Source: Leptolinea sp. HRD-7 (GTDB lineage Bacteria > Chloroflexota > Anaerolineae > Anaerolineales > Anaerolineaceae). Taken from it: a stretch of 64,000 bases of DNA. The notes below the pieces were generated by a model that had not been told where the DNA came from, did no database searches, and saw nothing but the letters and a program-made list of their open reading frames with translations. The stretch's first letter is position 1. Every line of letters begins with the position of its first letter. This document shows positions 28,757 to 38,170 of this stretch, one piece after another. The translations under genes and the position numbers were made by a program. The stretch spans positions 744,001 through 808,000 of the forward strand of contig AP024710.1 in NCBI GenBank assembly GCA_024363285.1. The letters run 5' to 3'.

Positions 28757-29712
28757 TGGTTGTCTTTTCCTTTCATGGCTTTTTCGATGCGGTATTGTAA
28801 GTCTAATAGATCCTGATTATCAGGATTTATAGCCTGCGCGCTGGCCACGATCTGCAAGGCGTCGTCATATTTTTGCTGATAAAAGAATATATTGATCAAT
28901 ATCTGCCAGTACTCAATATTCTTTGGGTACTGTTTTAGCGCTTCCCAGACATCTTTTTCCACCTCGGTGAATTTGCGCTCTTCAAACAGACACTTCAGGT
29001 AGCCGATATGATAAGCCAATTGTTTGGGATCAGCGGCACAGTGTTTTGCCAGTAATATCTCGCCGTCATACCAGGTTTGGGTGACAGCCAGCTGCTCCAG
29101 CAGCAGGTCTACCCAGGTGACCTGTGCGTTCCGGTCGGTAACTTCCATCGCGGCCAGACGGTCTATATACTCCCGCGCGCGCTTGATATTGCGCTCATGG
29201 CGTTTCTTTTTTTCCTCCGGTGCTTCATTTTGCAGGAAGAGATCATAGCGTTTGACCAGTGATTGCTTTCCACGCTCCGCGTTCGGATTAGCCGCTTCCC
29301 ACAGGTTGCGCCGGGTAAGGTATTCTACCTGGTCAAAACACTCGGACATGCGAATTTCTAGATATAACCTGACAGGCTCGCTGCGAATCCAACTTGTCCA
29401 CACGCCGTGGTCTGTCCGGTTCAAGTATCCTTTGGGCGGAAAATCTTTCAATGTGAAATCGGTGATCTCGGGAAAACCAGACTGGTCAACAACGACAATG
29501 CTGATGTATTGCAAGAACTCATCAATGGATTTGGGCAACGGCACCTGTTTCATCGGCCGATTAATCTCAGTCTCTCCGGGAAGGTTGGATTCACGGATAT
29601 CCTCCGGCGTATCAATCCAAAAGAATCCGGGAGCAGGTAGTTCATCAATGAAATTGATTTGCCGCATCTGCGGAATCAATTCGATTTTTTTACCGGAAGG
29701 CAATACAGGCAT
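28753..29712 (-). CDS. TPR-repeat protein of unknown function
   Basis: A 319-residue cytoplasmic protein with no signal peptide. The N-terminal 150 residues are of no recognised type. The C-terminal third (about 200-315) has helical repeats of TPR type, for example ADPKQLAYHIGYLKCLFEER, YPKNIEYWQILINIFFYQ and NPDNQDLLDLQYRI. It follows the decarboxylase beta gene by 15 bases and overlaps the ABM gene. Its place in the operon suggests a link to the decarboxylase or its substrate, but this is not shown. Confidence 0.55.
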   Translation of the reverse strand: MPVLPSGKKIELIPQMRQINFIDELPAPGFFWIDTPEDIRESNLPGETEINRPMKQVPLPKSIDEFLQYISIVVVDQSGFPEITDFTLKDFPPKGYLNRTDHGVWTSWIRSEPVRLYLEIRMSECFDQVEYLTRRNLWEAANPNAERGKQSLVKRYDLFLQNEAPEEKKKRHERNIKRAREYIDRLAAMEVTDRNAQVTWVDLLLEQLAVTQTWYDGEILLAKHCAADPKQLAYHIGYLKCLFEERKFTEVEKDVWEALKQYPKNIEYWQILINIFFYQQKYDDALQIVASAQAINPDNQDLLDLQYRIEKAMKGKDNQ

Positions 29713-29727
29713 ACGTTATCCCCTTAA

Positions 29728-30846
29728 TTAATGAAATGCCATCACCAATGCCAATAACAAACCGCCGGCGATAACACTACCCAGTTGACCGGCCGTATTT
29801 GAGCCCATGGCATGCATGAGGATGAAATTCTCAAAATCTTCTTCCTGAGCCATTTTTGCCGAAAGCCGCGCCGCCATGGGGAACGCGCTGATACCGCAGG
29901 CGCCGATCAATGGATTGATCGTATACCCGCTCAACCAGCACATTAACTTGCCAAATAACAATCCGGCAATTGTATCGATCACAAATGCCAGCAGACCGAG
30001 CAGCAGGATATAGAACGTTTGCCAGTTCAAAAAACTGGAGGCCGTCATAGTGGAACCGATGGTCAGTCCAAGGAAAAGGGTGGCGATATTGATGATCTCA
30101 TTTTGAGCAGCTTTATTCAACCGGTCTACCACACCACTTTCGCGCAGCAGATTGCCCAGCATAAGGGTGGCGATCAGCGGCGCGGCATCCGGCGCCAGCA
30201 GGCTGATTATGACGGTGACCACGATCGGGAACGCGATGCGAACACGCGGCGAAACCGGCCGCGGGGCATATTCCATACGCACAAGCCGCTCTTTGCGCGT
30301 GGTCATCAGGCGCATGATAGGTGGTTGGATTATAGGAATGAGGCTCATATAGGAATATGCCGCCACGGCAATTGGCGCCAGGAGTTCAGGTGCCAGTTTG
30401 GATGCCACAAAAATGGCGGTAGGGCCGTCAATGGCGCCGATCACGCCGATGGATGCGGCTTGATTAAGCGGAAATTTCAACAGAAGAGCCAGTAATAATG
30501 TGGCATAAATACCAAATTGCCCGGCCGCACCGAGCAGAACCATTTTCGGTTGAGACAGCAGCGGACTGAAATCGATCATCGCGCCAACACCGATGAAGAT
30601 CAACAGGGGAAATAATTCGGTTTTTATGCCGGCATCATACAGAATCTTAAACAGGCCGGTTTCGCTTGACATACCCACATTGGCCAGGATACACCCGAAA
30701 CCGATAGGTAATAATAAAACCGGTTCATATTCTTTAGCCACAGCCAGGTAGATTAAAAAGACACCGGCCGCGATCATCACAGCATTACCCAAGGAAAAGC
30801 TGCTAAAACCTCTGGCTATTTCAGCAACCAGTCCGCTAAAGTCCAT
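29728..30846 (-). CDS. mmdB: Sodium-pump acyl-CoA decarboxylase beta subunit
   Basis: A 372-residue membrane protein of the OadB/MmdB/GcdB family, which decarboxylates carboxybiotin and exports sodium. Many membrane segments; family motifs include GVGAMIDFSPLLSQP near residue 87, GAIDGPTAIF and GNLLRESGV. It is ten bases downstream of the biotin carrier gene. Together with the alpha, gamma and delta genes upstream it forms a membrane complex that turns decarboxylation energy into a sodium gradient. Confidence 0.9.
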   Translation of the reverse strand: MDFSGLVAEIARGFSSFSLGNAVMIAAGVFLIYLAVAKEYEPVLLLPIGFGCILANVGMSSETGLFKILYDAGIKTELFPLLIFIGVGAMIDFSPLLSQPKMVLLGAAGQFGIYATLLLALLLKFPLNQAASIGVIGAIDGPTAIFVASKLAPELLAPIAVAAYSYMSLIPIIQPPIMRLMTTRKERLVRMEYAPRPVSPRVRIAFPIVVTVIISLLAPDAAPLIATLMLGNLLRESGVVDRLNKAAQNEIINIATLFLGLTIGSTMTASSFLNWQTFYILLLGLLAFVIDTIAGLLFGKLMCWLSGYTINPLIGACGISAFPMAARLSAKMAQEEDFENFILMHAMGSNTAGQLGSVIAGGLLLALVMAFH

Positions 30847-30855
30847 TGTGCCTCT

Positions 30856-31302
30856 TTAATCGGAAAATTCGAATAAAACTTGCCCGTGCCGTACCTGGTC
30901 ACCCACGGCAATATTGATACCTGAAATCGTGCCGTCTCGGCCGGCTTTGATGGAATTCTTCATCTTCATGGCTTCCAGAACACAAAGCTCATCGCCTCGT
31001 TTTACGACCTGGCCAGGCCGGGTGCATATTTCCACAATGACACCGGGGATGGGGGCAGTTACAGCGCGAGATGATGCCGCCTGCGGTATACCGGTACTCT
31101 GCGGCAGCCTTTCAACCGGCATGGGGGCTGTTTTTTCCGTGCCGGGCGGCGGATTCAAAGGTTGACTTTCGGAAGCGGGCGGGTTTTCTTCCGGCCACAC
31201 ATCTATTTTTTCCCCGTCAACGGATACCACAACAGGACGGGAGTCGAGGTCTTTTATCTCTACCGAATATGTCTGATCACCAATTCTCACCACATAGACC
31301 AT
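30856..31302 (-). CDS. mmdC: Biotin carrier subunit of the decarboxylase
   Basis: A 148-residue biotinyl-domain protein. The C-terminal lipoyl-like domain carries the biotin lysine in LEAMKMKNS (Lys113); a Pro/Ser-rich linker (about 38-75) makes it flexible. It carries CO2 from the carboxyltransferase to the beta subunit. I chose the ATG at 31302, which has GGAGGTGACATC upstream; a longer frame exists but overlaps the gamma gene. Confidence 0.9.
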   Translation of the reverse strand: MVYVVRIGDQTYSVEIKDLDSRPVVVSVDGEKIDVWPEENPPASESQPLNPPPGTEKTAPMPVERLPQSTGIPQAASSRAVTAPIPGVIVEICTRPGQVVKRGDELCVLEAMKMKNSIKAGRDGTISGINIAVGDQVRHGQVLFEFSD

Positions 31303-31306
31303 GATG

Positions 31307-31678
31307 TCACCTCCGTGATGACCGGCTGGCGAAGATGTTTGTTTTGCCTTGCAATACCTGTGCCCGTTGCGCGATTTGCCAGGCATTACGGCAAAGATCA
31401 TCGGAAAGCGCAACTTTCGGTTTTTTATTTGCGCGTTCTGCAAGCGCGTATGCCACAGCCGCCGCGGCGGCCTGACGTTTTCGAATGTTTGAGGAATTAT
31501 TTTCCGCTTCCGTTTTTTCGTCCGCCATGATTTCAAGAGAGGGGGATGAACCCTTTTTTTCTAACAAGACGCCAAGGCGCACCATCAAAGCCATTAATCC
31601 CCAGAGCAAAACAATGGCGAGAAATACCAGCCCCATACCAATCACAGTAATCAGTAAACCCTGATTTATCAGATTCAT
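31307..31678 (-). CDS. mmdD: Small membrane subunit of the decarboxylase (OadG/MmdD type)
   Basis: A 123-residue protein with one N-terminal membrane segment (LLITVIGMGLVFLAIVLLWG) and a charged tail, as in OadG/MmdD, which holds the complex together. Position between alpha and biotin genes is the usual one. It ends four bases before the biotin gene start. Confidence 0.8.
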   Translation of the reverse strand: MNLINQGLLITVIGMGLVFLAIVLLWGLMALMVRLGVLLEKKGSSPSLEIMADEKTEAENNSSNIRKRQAAAAAVAYALAERANKKPKVALSDDLCRNAWQIAQRAQVLQGKTNIFASRSSRR

Positions 31679-31689
31679 ACTGATCCTTT

Positions 31690-33237
31690 TCAGACCGGAA
31701 TATTACCGTGCCGGCGAACCGGCGAGTTGATGGCTTTTGTCCGCAATACCCGCAGAGCGGAGATAATCTTCTGTCGGGTTTCTTGCGGCTCAATGACTTC
31801 ATCCACGGCGCCAAGCGAAGCCGCGGAATAGGGATTCAGATATGTCTCCCGGTATTCTTCTGTCAGACGTTTACGTTCGGCGGCTGGATCCGCGGCAGAT
31901 TCGACCTGTTTGCGATACAGAATATTGACCGCTCCCTCGGGGCCCATCACGGCGACCTCCGCGCTGGGCCAGGCATAGGTGATATCCGTCCCAAGATATT
32001 TGCTGGACATAACCACATACGCGCCACCATACGCTTTGCGGGTGATGATGCTGACCTTTGGCACAGTGGCCTCGGAATAGGCATACAGCACTTTTGCTCC
32101 GTGACGGATAATGCCGCGATGTTCCTGGTCTACACCCGGCAGGAAGCCGGGAGAATCCACCAGTGTGACCAGTGGAATGTTGAAACAATCGCACATACGT
32201 ACAAAGCGGCAAATTTTATCCGCCGCGTCAATATCAATGACGCCTGCCATGACAGAAGGTTCCTGCGCTACAATACCGGCCGCCTGTCCGTCAAAGCGTG
32301 CCAGGCCAACAATTGCGTTGCCGGCAAAACCGGATTGCATCTCAAGAAATGTACCGGCATCCACTATCTGATGAATAATGGTGTGCATACTGTATGGCTG
32401 TGAAGCGTCCAGTGGAATAAAGCTGTTGAGTGAAGGGCACAGCCGATTCGGGTCTTCCGATTTACCGGAAGGAGGATTTTCCAGGTGATTTAAAGGCAGG
32501 TAACTGAGTGTTTTACGGCAGATATCCAGCGCGGCTCGTTCATCAGGAGCCATAAGGTGCGCCAATCCACTGATGTTCAGGTGGGTTTCTGCCCCGCCGA
32601 GTTGTTCCACATCCACCACCTCACCGGTGACAGATTTGATCACATCAGGTCCGGTAAGAAACATATAGGATTGTTTCTCCACCATGATAATTACATCGGT
32701 GAGCGCGGGTGAATATGCCGCGCCGCCGGCACACGGCCCCAGGATCAGACTGATCTGAGGAACGATACCTGAATACAACGCGTTACGCCGAAATATTCCG
32801 GCGTATCCCGAAAGACTTCGAACTCCTTCCTGAATACGCGCCCCACCGGAATCGATCAAACCAATGATAGGCATACCGTTTTGTGCCGCCAGGTCCATCA
32901 CCCGGCATATTTTGTGACTCTGCATTTCGCCAGCCGCTCCGCCCTGCACGGTGAAATCCTGGGCGTACACAAACACCTGCCTGCCGTCTATCCGTCCATA
33001 ACCGGTTACCACACCGTCACCCAGATAAGCTTCTTCTTCGGAACCGACCTCTAACCGGGCGGTTACAAATGGTTCCAGTTCCTGGAAACTACCCGGGTCC
33101 AGTAAAACAGCCAGGCGTTCGCGGGCCGTCAATTTCCCCTTTGCATGCTGTCTGGCAATCCGTTCCTCACCACCTGCCTGCGTGGCTTTTTCTTTGAGCT
33201 CACGCAAGCGTATAACACGGGGATCTTCTTCGGTCAT
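31690..33237 (-). CDS. mmdA: Carboxyltransferase (alpha) subunit, methylmalonyl-CoA decarboxylase type
   Basis: A 515-residue crotonase-fold carboxyltransferase of the MmdA/PccB family, moving a carboxyl group from acyl-CoA to biotin. Seen: IGLIDSGGARIQEGV near residue 110, LGPCAGGAAYSPALTD near residue 150, and the second half motif LVDSPGFLPG. The ATG at 33237 has GAGGG upstream, shorter than the longest frame. Methylmalonyl-CoA is the likely substrate; glutaconyl- or malonyl-CoA cannot be excluded. It leads the operon mmdA-D-C-B, TPR, ABM. Confidence 0.88.
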   Translation of the reverse strand: MTEEDPRVIRLRELKEKATQAGGEERIARQHAKGKLTARERLAVLLDPGSFQELEPFVTARLEVGSEEEAYLGDGVVTGYGRIDGRQVFVYAQDFTVQGGAAGEMQSHKICRVMDLAAQNGMPIIGLIDSGGARIQEGVRSLSGYAGIFRRNALYSGIVPQISLILGPCAGGAAYSPALTDVIIMVEKQSYMFLTGPDVIKSVTGEVVDVEQLGGAETHLNISGLAHLMAPDERAALDICRKTLSYLPLNHLENPPSGKSEDPNRLCPSLNSFIPLDASQPYSMHTIIHQIVDAGTFLEMQSGFAGNAIVGLARFDGQAAGIVAQEPSVMAGVIDIDAADKICRFVRMCDCFNIPLVTLVDSPGFLPGVDQEHRGIIRHGAKVLYAYSEATVPKVSIITRKAYGGAYVVMSSKYLGTDITYAWPSAEVAVMGPEGAVNILYRKQVESAADPAAERKRLTEEYRETYLNPYSAASLGAVDEVIEPQETRQKIISALRVLRTKAINSPVRRHGNIPV

Positions 33238-33352
33238 TTTTCCCTCGCATGAAAGAGTTACCACAATACAATTCTACTGATTTTCAAGACATTCGATAGT
33301 GACGAAGTTATTGAGATTTAAACAATTATTAATTCATTGGCTTTTTCGGTAG

Positions 33353-33429
33353 GGTGGCGTTGAACGCCCGTTCGCTGACATGATTGAAGGACAGGTTAAA
33401 TAAAAATTATGGGCTGCGTTCAACCCACC
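33353..33429. repeat. 77-bp palindromic element, copy 3
   Basis: Ends GGTGGCGTTGAACGC and GCGTTCAACCCACC bound a variable middle. A diverged relative of the GTTGGG...AACGC family at 20537. Confidence 0.55.
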
Positions 33430-33481
33430 ACAACATATTAGTAAGAGGTCTCTTCCGCCACAAACCTACAAGTCCGTGTCC

Positions 33482-33502
33482 GGGGCGGAAGCCTTCCGCC
33501 CC
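33482..33502. repeat. Short perfect palindrome
   Basis: GGGGCGGAAG and CTTCCGCCCC form an arm pair around one base. A similar small palindrome followed by CTAC is at 56144-56162, so this may be another dispersed repeat type. Confidence 0.5.
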
Positions 33503-33507
33503 TACAC

Positions 33508-33539
33508 AAAAGGCCACCCTTTTGTTGGGGTGGCCTTTT
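33508..33539 (-). terminator. Bidirectional terminator of the GH94 gene
   Basis: AAAGGCCACCC pairs with GGGTGGCCTTT over a 10-base loop, 22 bases after the GH94 stop. T runs are short on both strands. Confidence 0.7.
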
Positions 33540-33560
33540 GATTTCAAATTATTCCCGATC

Positions 33561-36011
33561 CTACTTGCTGCCGACCAGCACTTCAACCTTCACGGTTTTG
33601 GTGCCTTTCGGGGGAAGCGGGATGGTGTTTCCGTCAATCTTCTTGCCGTCAACGGTTATTTCAACCGCGTTGCCTTTACCCACGCGCTGCATATGAATGT
33701 CATATACCACATCGCGGAACAGGCGTCGGGCAGATAGTTCTTTCCAGTCTGTCGGGAAGACGGGCTGCATGATCAGGCCTTTGTATGATGGCTTGATTCC
33801 TAAAATATACTGGGTGATGGCGGTAAAGTTCCAGGCGGCTGTGCCGGTTAGCCAGGAATTTTTGGCTTCACCTTCAGTGGCAGCCTCTTTGCCGGCTATC
33901 GTCTGCGCGTACACATACGGTTCACAGCGGTGAACCTCACTGATCGCTTCGCGAACAGAGGGGCAAATTCGTTTGTAGTAGTCAAACGCTTTATCGCCAT
34001 CTCCAACTTTTGTCTCCGCGATCATGATCCATGGATTGGTGTGACAAAAGACGCTGCCGTTTTCTTTATAACCGGGCGGGTACGATGAGATCTCACCAAG
34101 GTGCAAATAATACTGTGAGTAACCGGGGTTATTTACCACGATGCCATGTTTGGTTGCAAGGCGTTCTTCTACAGATTTGAGTGCCTTAAGGGCTTTTCCA
34201 TCTTCTAACCCGATACCCGCCATGATGCACATACCCTGCGGTTCGATGAAGATCTGTCCTTCGTTACAGGTAGAAGAACCGACCGGATTGCCGTAATCAT
34301 CATAAGCGCGGCGGAACCATTCACCGTCCCAGCCATGACTGGTGACAACAGGCTCCATCTCGCGGGCGACTCTGTGGTAGAAGTCAACATCCGATTTTTT
34401 ACCCAGAAAATCTGCCAGGTCAGCCAGTTCATCAGCGGCAAGTACCAGCATACCGCCAATGAATACAGATTCAGCCACTTTACCATCTTTACCGGTAGTG
34501 GTCTGGAAAGATTCACCCGGTTCGGATGAGAAACAGTTCAGGTTGAGGCAGTCGTTCCAGTCTGCGCGGCCGATCAACGGCAGGCCGTGGGGACCTTTGC
34601 GGTCAAGAATATACTGAATGGCACGCTGCAAATGTTCATACAGAGGTTTTTCGCTGCCTGGCTTGCTGTCATATGAAACAGGCTCATCCAGGATGGCCGT
34701 ATCACCGGTCTCTTTGACATAGGCACAAACAGCTAACACGAGCCAAAGGGGGTCATCATTGAAGTTGCCGCCCACAGCATCATTGCCGCGTTTGGTCAAT
34801 GGCTGGTATTGATGGTACGCGCCGCCAGTTTCAAGCTGAGTGGCAGCAATATCAAGCAAGCGTTCACGGGCACGCTCAGGCACCATGTGAACGAAACCGA
34901 AAAGGTCTTGCGTGGAATCGCGGAAGCCCATGCCACGGCCGATACCGGTTTCGAAGCCGCTGGCTGAACGTGACATGTTGAACGTGACCATACACTGGTA
35001 AGCGTTCCAGATGTTGATCATTCGGTTAGCATCAGAATCCGGGGTGTTGACCTGGAAGCGGGAGAACAATCCATCCCAATAGCTGCGCAGTTCATCTAAG
35101 GCTTTTTGCACTTCAGTCGGCTGGATGAAGCGTTTAATCACAGGAATCGCGCGGGTCTTGTTGATCACCTGTTTGGCTTCGTCAGAGAATTTCTGATCTC
35201 GCGGGTTTTCTGTGTATCCGAGGAGGAAGATAACTTCACGTTCTTCACCAGGGGCGAGTTCAATGTCACTCTGGATAACGCCTACCGGAGCCCAGCCGTG
35301 CGCGATGCTGTTCGTGCATTCTCCACTGACCAAAACCTGAGGAGATTCCCAACCGTTGAATACACCCAGGAATTTCTCCCGGTTGGTATCATAGGCTTTC
35401 ATGGGAGCCGAGGAAGTAAAATAGGCAAAATGGTTTCGGCGTTCCCGGTATTCCGTCTTGTGGTAGATCACATTGTCAACCACTTCCACTTCGCCCACGT
35501 TGTAGTTGCGTTGAAAATTGGTGGCATCGTCATACGCGTCCCAAAGGCAGAATTCAACAGAAGCAAAAGACGAAAGTCTGGCCGGTTTTTCACGCAAATT
35601 CTTAACGCGCAATCGCCAGATCTCCAGATTCTGTCCCATGGGAACAAAATAAAGAACTTCAGCTGAAATACCGGCATACGTTGAGGCGATGGTTGTTGTG
35701 CCAATGCCATGACGGCAGGTGTATTCATCCAATTTTTTTCGTACCGGCATCCATGTGGGAGACCAGAAGTCACCGGTTTCGGTATCGCGAAGGTAAACAT
35801 ACCGGCCGCCTATATCCATGGGAACATTATTGTAGCGGTATCGGATCAGGCGGCGGAGCCTGGCATCTTTATAAAAGGAATAACCGCCAGCCGTATGTGA
35901 GATCAGCCCAAAATACTCTTCGCAACCCAGGTAGTTGAACCACGGAAGGGGAGTGTCCGGCCGAGTGATGACATATTCTCTATTTCTGTCATCAAAAAAT
36001 CCATAACGCAT
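33561..36011 (-). CDS. Cellobiose phosphorylase (GH94)
   Basis: An 816-residue cytoplasmic enzyme that splits cellobiose with phosphate into glucose 1-phosphate and glucose, saving ATP. It follows the Clostridium thermocellum cellobiose phosphorylase closely from the start (GFFDDRNREYVIT, TAGGYSFYKDARLRR) and has the catalytic acid in GRADWNDCLNL, EKNSWLTGTAAWNF-like motif KNSWLTGTAAW, and full length. GAGGAGG precedes the ATG. It lies 256 bases from the ABC importer genes, the same strand, so it probably handles the imported disaccharide. Regulator likely the LacI protein at 43111. Confidence 0.95.
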   Translation of the reverse strand: MRYGFFDDRNREYVITRPDTPLPWFNYLGCEEYFGLISHTAGGYSFYKDARLRRLIRYRYNNVPMDIGGRYVYLRDTETGDFWSPTWMPVRKKLDEYTCRHGIGTTTIASTYAGISAEVLYFVPMGQNLEIWRLRVKNLREKPARLSSFASVEFCLWDAYDDATNFQRNYNVGEVEVVDNVIYHKTEYRERRNHFAYFTSSAPMKAYDTNREKFLGVFNGWESPQVLVSGECTNSIAHGWAPVGVIQSDIELAPGEEREVIFLLGYTENPRDQKFSDEAKQVINKTRAIPVIKRFIQPTEVQKALDELRSYWDGLFSRFQVNTPDSDANRMINIWNAYQCMVTFNMSRSASGFETGIGRGMGFRDSTQDLFGFVHMVPERARERLLDIAATQLETGGAYHQYQPLTKRGNDAVGGNFNDDPLWLVLAVCAYVKETGDTAILDEPVSYDSKPGSEKPLYEHLQRAIQYILDRKGPHGLPLIGRADWNDCLNLNCFSSEPGESFQTTTGKDGKVAESVFIGGMLVLAADELADLADFLGKKSDVDFYHRVAREMEPVVTSHGWDGEWFRRAYDDYGNPVGSSTCNEGQIFIEPQGMCIMAGIGLEDGKALKALKSVEERLATKHGIVVNNPGYSQYYLHLGEISSYPPGYKENGSVFCHTNPWIMIAETKVGDGDKAFDYYKRICPSVREAISEVHRCEPYVYAQTIAGKEAATEGEAKNSWLTGTAAWNFTAITQYILGIKPSYKGLIMQPVFPTDWKELSARRLFRDVVYDIHMQRVGKGNAVEITVDGKKIDGNTIPLPPKGTKTVKVEVLVGSK

Positions 36012-36216
36012 GAAGTCCTCCTCGGAACAAATTCAATCGTCTTCTGGTGATTAACCAGGCGGTATTTTACCGCTTTACTGAAACAGATAGACAAAACCCG
36101 TAAAAGTTTATGAGAAAGTTCCAATTATCGACCTGTTTAATTGTTCCCATAAACATGCTTTACTGTTTTGTTGTATTTACAGTACCACGCGCCTGATAAT
36201 TTCGAAATCCAACCAG

Positions 36217-36250
36217 GCTATGGAGTCTGAAGAAAATCAGACCCCATAGC
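36217..36250 (-). terminator. Hairpin after the ABC importer genes
   Basis: GCTATGG and GTCTGA arms pair with TCAGAC and CCATAGC around AGAAAA, with one mismatch. There is no good T run, so it may protect the transcript end rather than stop transcription. The 255 bases between genes hold nothing else recognised. Confidence 0.5.
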
Positions 36251-36266
36251 ATCTGGTTGTCAGGCA

Positions 36267-37214
36267 TTATCCTCCACAGCAAACACAGGCTACAGAATGG
36301 TTTGGTTCAACTTCCACAAGGGAGGGAGTGCGGTGTCCGCAATCTTCCCTGCGGTGCGGTGAATGGCAGCGTTCGTAGAAAACACAACCATCAGGGGTCA
36401 TCGGTTTACGTTCGGTAAGTTCCACTTCTGTTTCTTCCCATTTCTGGTCAAGACGTGGAACACAACACATCAACATCTGAGTATACGGATGGATCGGATT
36501 GTCAAAGATCTTCTTGGTATCGCCGATCTCGACCACACTTCCTTTGTACAGGATGACAGCCCGATCACTGATGTAATACCCGAGGGAAAGATCGTGAGTA
36601 ATAAAGAGAACAGAAAGACCTTTAGTTCGCAGGTCAGCCAGCAGATTGAGCACGTCGATGCGCGTGGAAGCGTCAAGCATGCTGATGATCTCATCCGCCA
36701 CCAGGAATTTTGTATCCAGCAGAAGGGTTCGGGCGATCAAGAACCGTTGTAACTGTCCACCGCTTAGCTGGTGAGGGAATTTATTCAATACATGAGCCGG
36801 GTTCATTCCCACAGATTTCAATGCGGTCTTCACCCGGTCATCCCATTCGGTTTTCGGGATCGACGGATAGAATTCTTCGTGCAGAATTTCAAAGATACGG
36901 TCGGCTTTGAAGATGGGGTTGTATGTACTGAACGGATCCTGGAAAACACCTTGAACCCGGCGGTAGTACTCTTTAACCTGATCTCCTTTTATTTTGGAGA
37001 CATCCAATCCGTCATAAGTTATCTTACCCTGACTGGTTGAGATCAGCCGCAGTATCATTTTTCCGATTGTGCTTTTACCGCTGCCGCTTTCACCGATCAA
37101 CGAGACAATTTCGCCATCTTTGATATCAAAATTGACGTCTCTTACGGCCTTGAATTGTTTGCCGCCGAAGGTCCCGGTGTTGTAGATTTTTGAAACATTT
37201 TCCAGTTTAAGCAT
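36267..37214 (-). CDS. ABC importer ATP-binding protein (OppF type)
   Basis: A 315-residue ATPase with Walker A GESGSGKSTIGK, signature LSGGQLQRFLIAR, and the C-terminal Cys-rich oligopeptide-porter end (CVFYERCHSPHRREDC). The start has GGAAGGAGGG upstream and overlaps the preceding ATPase by 8 bases. Walker B reads KFLVADEIISMLDAS, where most OppF have DEPxSALD; Asp-Glu are kept. Together with the gene at 37207 it powers the importer. Confidence 0.9.
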   Translation of the reverse strand: MLKLENVSKIYNTGTFGGKQFKAVRDVNFDIKDGEIVSLIGESGSGKSTIGKMILRLISTSQGKITYDGLDVSKIKGDQVKEYYRRVQGVFQDPFSTYNPIFKADRIFEILHEEFYPSIPKTEWDDRVKTALKSVGMNPAHVLNKFPHQLSGGQLQRFLIARTLLLDTKFLVADEIISMLDASTRIDVLNLLADLRTKGLSVLFITHDLSLGYYISDRAVILYKGSVVEIGDTKKIFDNPIHPYTQMLMCCVPRLDQKWEETEVELTERKPMTPDGCVFYERCHSPHRREDCGHRTPSLVEVEPNHSVACVCCGG

Positions 37215-38169
37215 GGGTTTTTCCCTCCTTCCAACAGGCAAGGAAGTGACCTTTTTCTACTTCGACAAACGGCGGGACTTCAGCGCATTTGGCAAACGCC
37301 ACGGGGCAACGGTCACGGAAACGACAACCGGTAGGCGGGTTTAACAAAAGCGGAGGATTGCCGGGAATACCGGCCAATCGTGATTCACTGAACCGTACGC
37401 CAACTGTGGGAAGTGATTGAATAAGTAATTTTGTATACGGGTGCCGCGGTGAATTTATGATGGTATCGGTAGAAGCTTTTTCTGCCAACTGACCGGCATA
37501 CATCACCATGATGGAATTGGCCATCTGGTAAAGGATGGAGATATCATGTGTAATAACCATCATGCTTTTTACGATCTTCTGATCGCGGAAACCCACAAGC
37601 ATCTCTGCCACTGCCTTCTGGCTTGAAACGTCCAGAGCAGATGTGACTTCGTCGGCCAGAAGAAGTGAAGGATTTAGCAATGTAGAAATCACCATAACCA
37701 TGCGCTGCTTCATTCCGCCTGAGAGTTCAAACGGATACAGGTTCAGCACATCTGGCGAAAGTTTCACCAGGTCGAGACGGTTCTTCAATTCAGGAAGGAT
37801 TTTTTCGAAATCTTCTCCCTTGGACGTAAGCAGATCTTTGATCATCACACCAATCTTGCTGGTAGGGTTCATGGCATTCATGGCGTATTGCGGAATGACA
37901 GAGATCTTTTTGTACCGAACCGCGTCCATCTTCACTTTGTCCTGGATGAACAACTCTTCACCATCCAGAAAAGCACGGCCGCGGATGAATTTCATCGGGG
38001 CATGAAGGTAGACAAGGCTGTTACTGAGAGTTGATTTACCACAGCCGGATTCACCGGCCACACCCATGATCTCACCATCTGCCAGTGAGAAGCTGGCGTC
38101 TTCCAGGGCGCGGACGTTTCCGGCAATCGTCTGGTAATAAACTGTGAGGTTTTCAATTTTCAGGCTCAT
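37207..38169 (-). CDS. ABC importer ATP-binding protein (OppD type)
   Basis: A 320-residue partner ATPase: Walker A GESGCGKSTLSN, signature LSGGMKQRMVMV, Walker B LLLADEVTSALDVS, switch His in VITHDIS, and a C-terminal Cys cluster (CRFRDRCPVAFAKC) that may bind an iron-sulphur centre as in related DppD proteins. The ATG at 38169 has GGGAGATG upstream and follows the permease stop closely. Confidence 0.9.
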   Translation of the reverse strand: MSLKIENLTVYYQTIAGNVRALEDASFSLADGEIMGVAGESGCGKSTLSNSLVYLHAPMKFIRGRAFLDGEELFIQDKVKMDAVRYKKISVIPQYAMNAMNPTSKIGVMIKDLLTSKGEDFEKILPELKNRLDLVKLSPDVLNLYPFELSGGMKQRMVMVISTLLNPSLLLADEVTSALDVSSQKAVAEMLVGFRDQKIVKSMMVITHDISILYQMANSIMVMYAGQLAEKASTDTIINSPRHPYTKLLIQSLPTVGVRFSESRLAGIPGNPPLLLNPPTGCRFRDRCPVAFAKCAEVPPFVEVEKGHFLACWKEGKTHA

Positions 38170-38170
38170 A

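Larger units (their letters stand above)
33238..33560. other. Intergenic region between the mmd operon and cellobiose phosphorylase
   Basis: About 320 bases without a gene. It holds a palindromic element (33353-33429), a GGGGCGGAAG hairpin (33482-33502) and a terminator (33508-33539). The mmd promoter must lie near 33250-33340 but no good box was found. Confidence 0.6.

Noticed and set aside
31708..32403. 231-codon plus-strand frame opposite mmdA
   Set aside because: Antisense shadow of mmdA.
35106..35666. 186-codon plus-strand frame opposite cellobiose phosphorylase
   Set aside because: Antisense shadow; GH94 is clear on the other strand.
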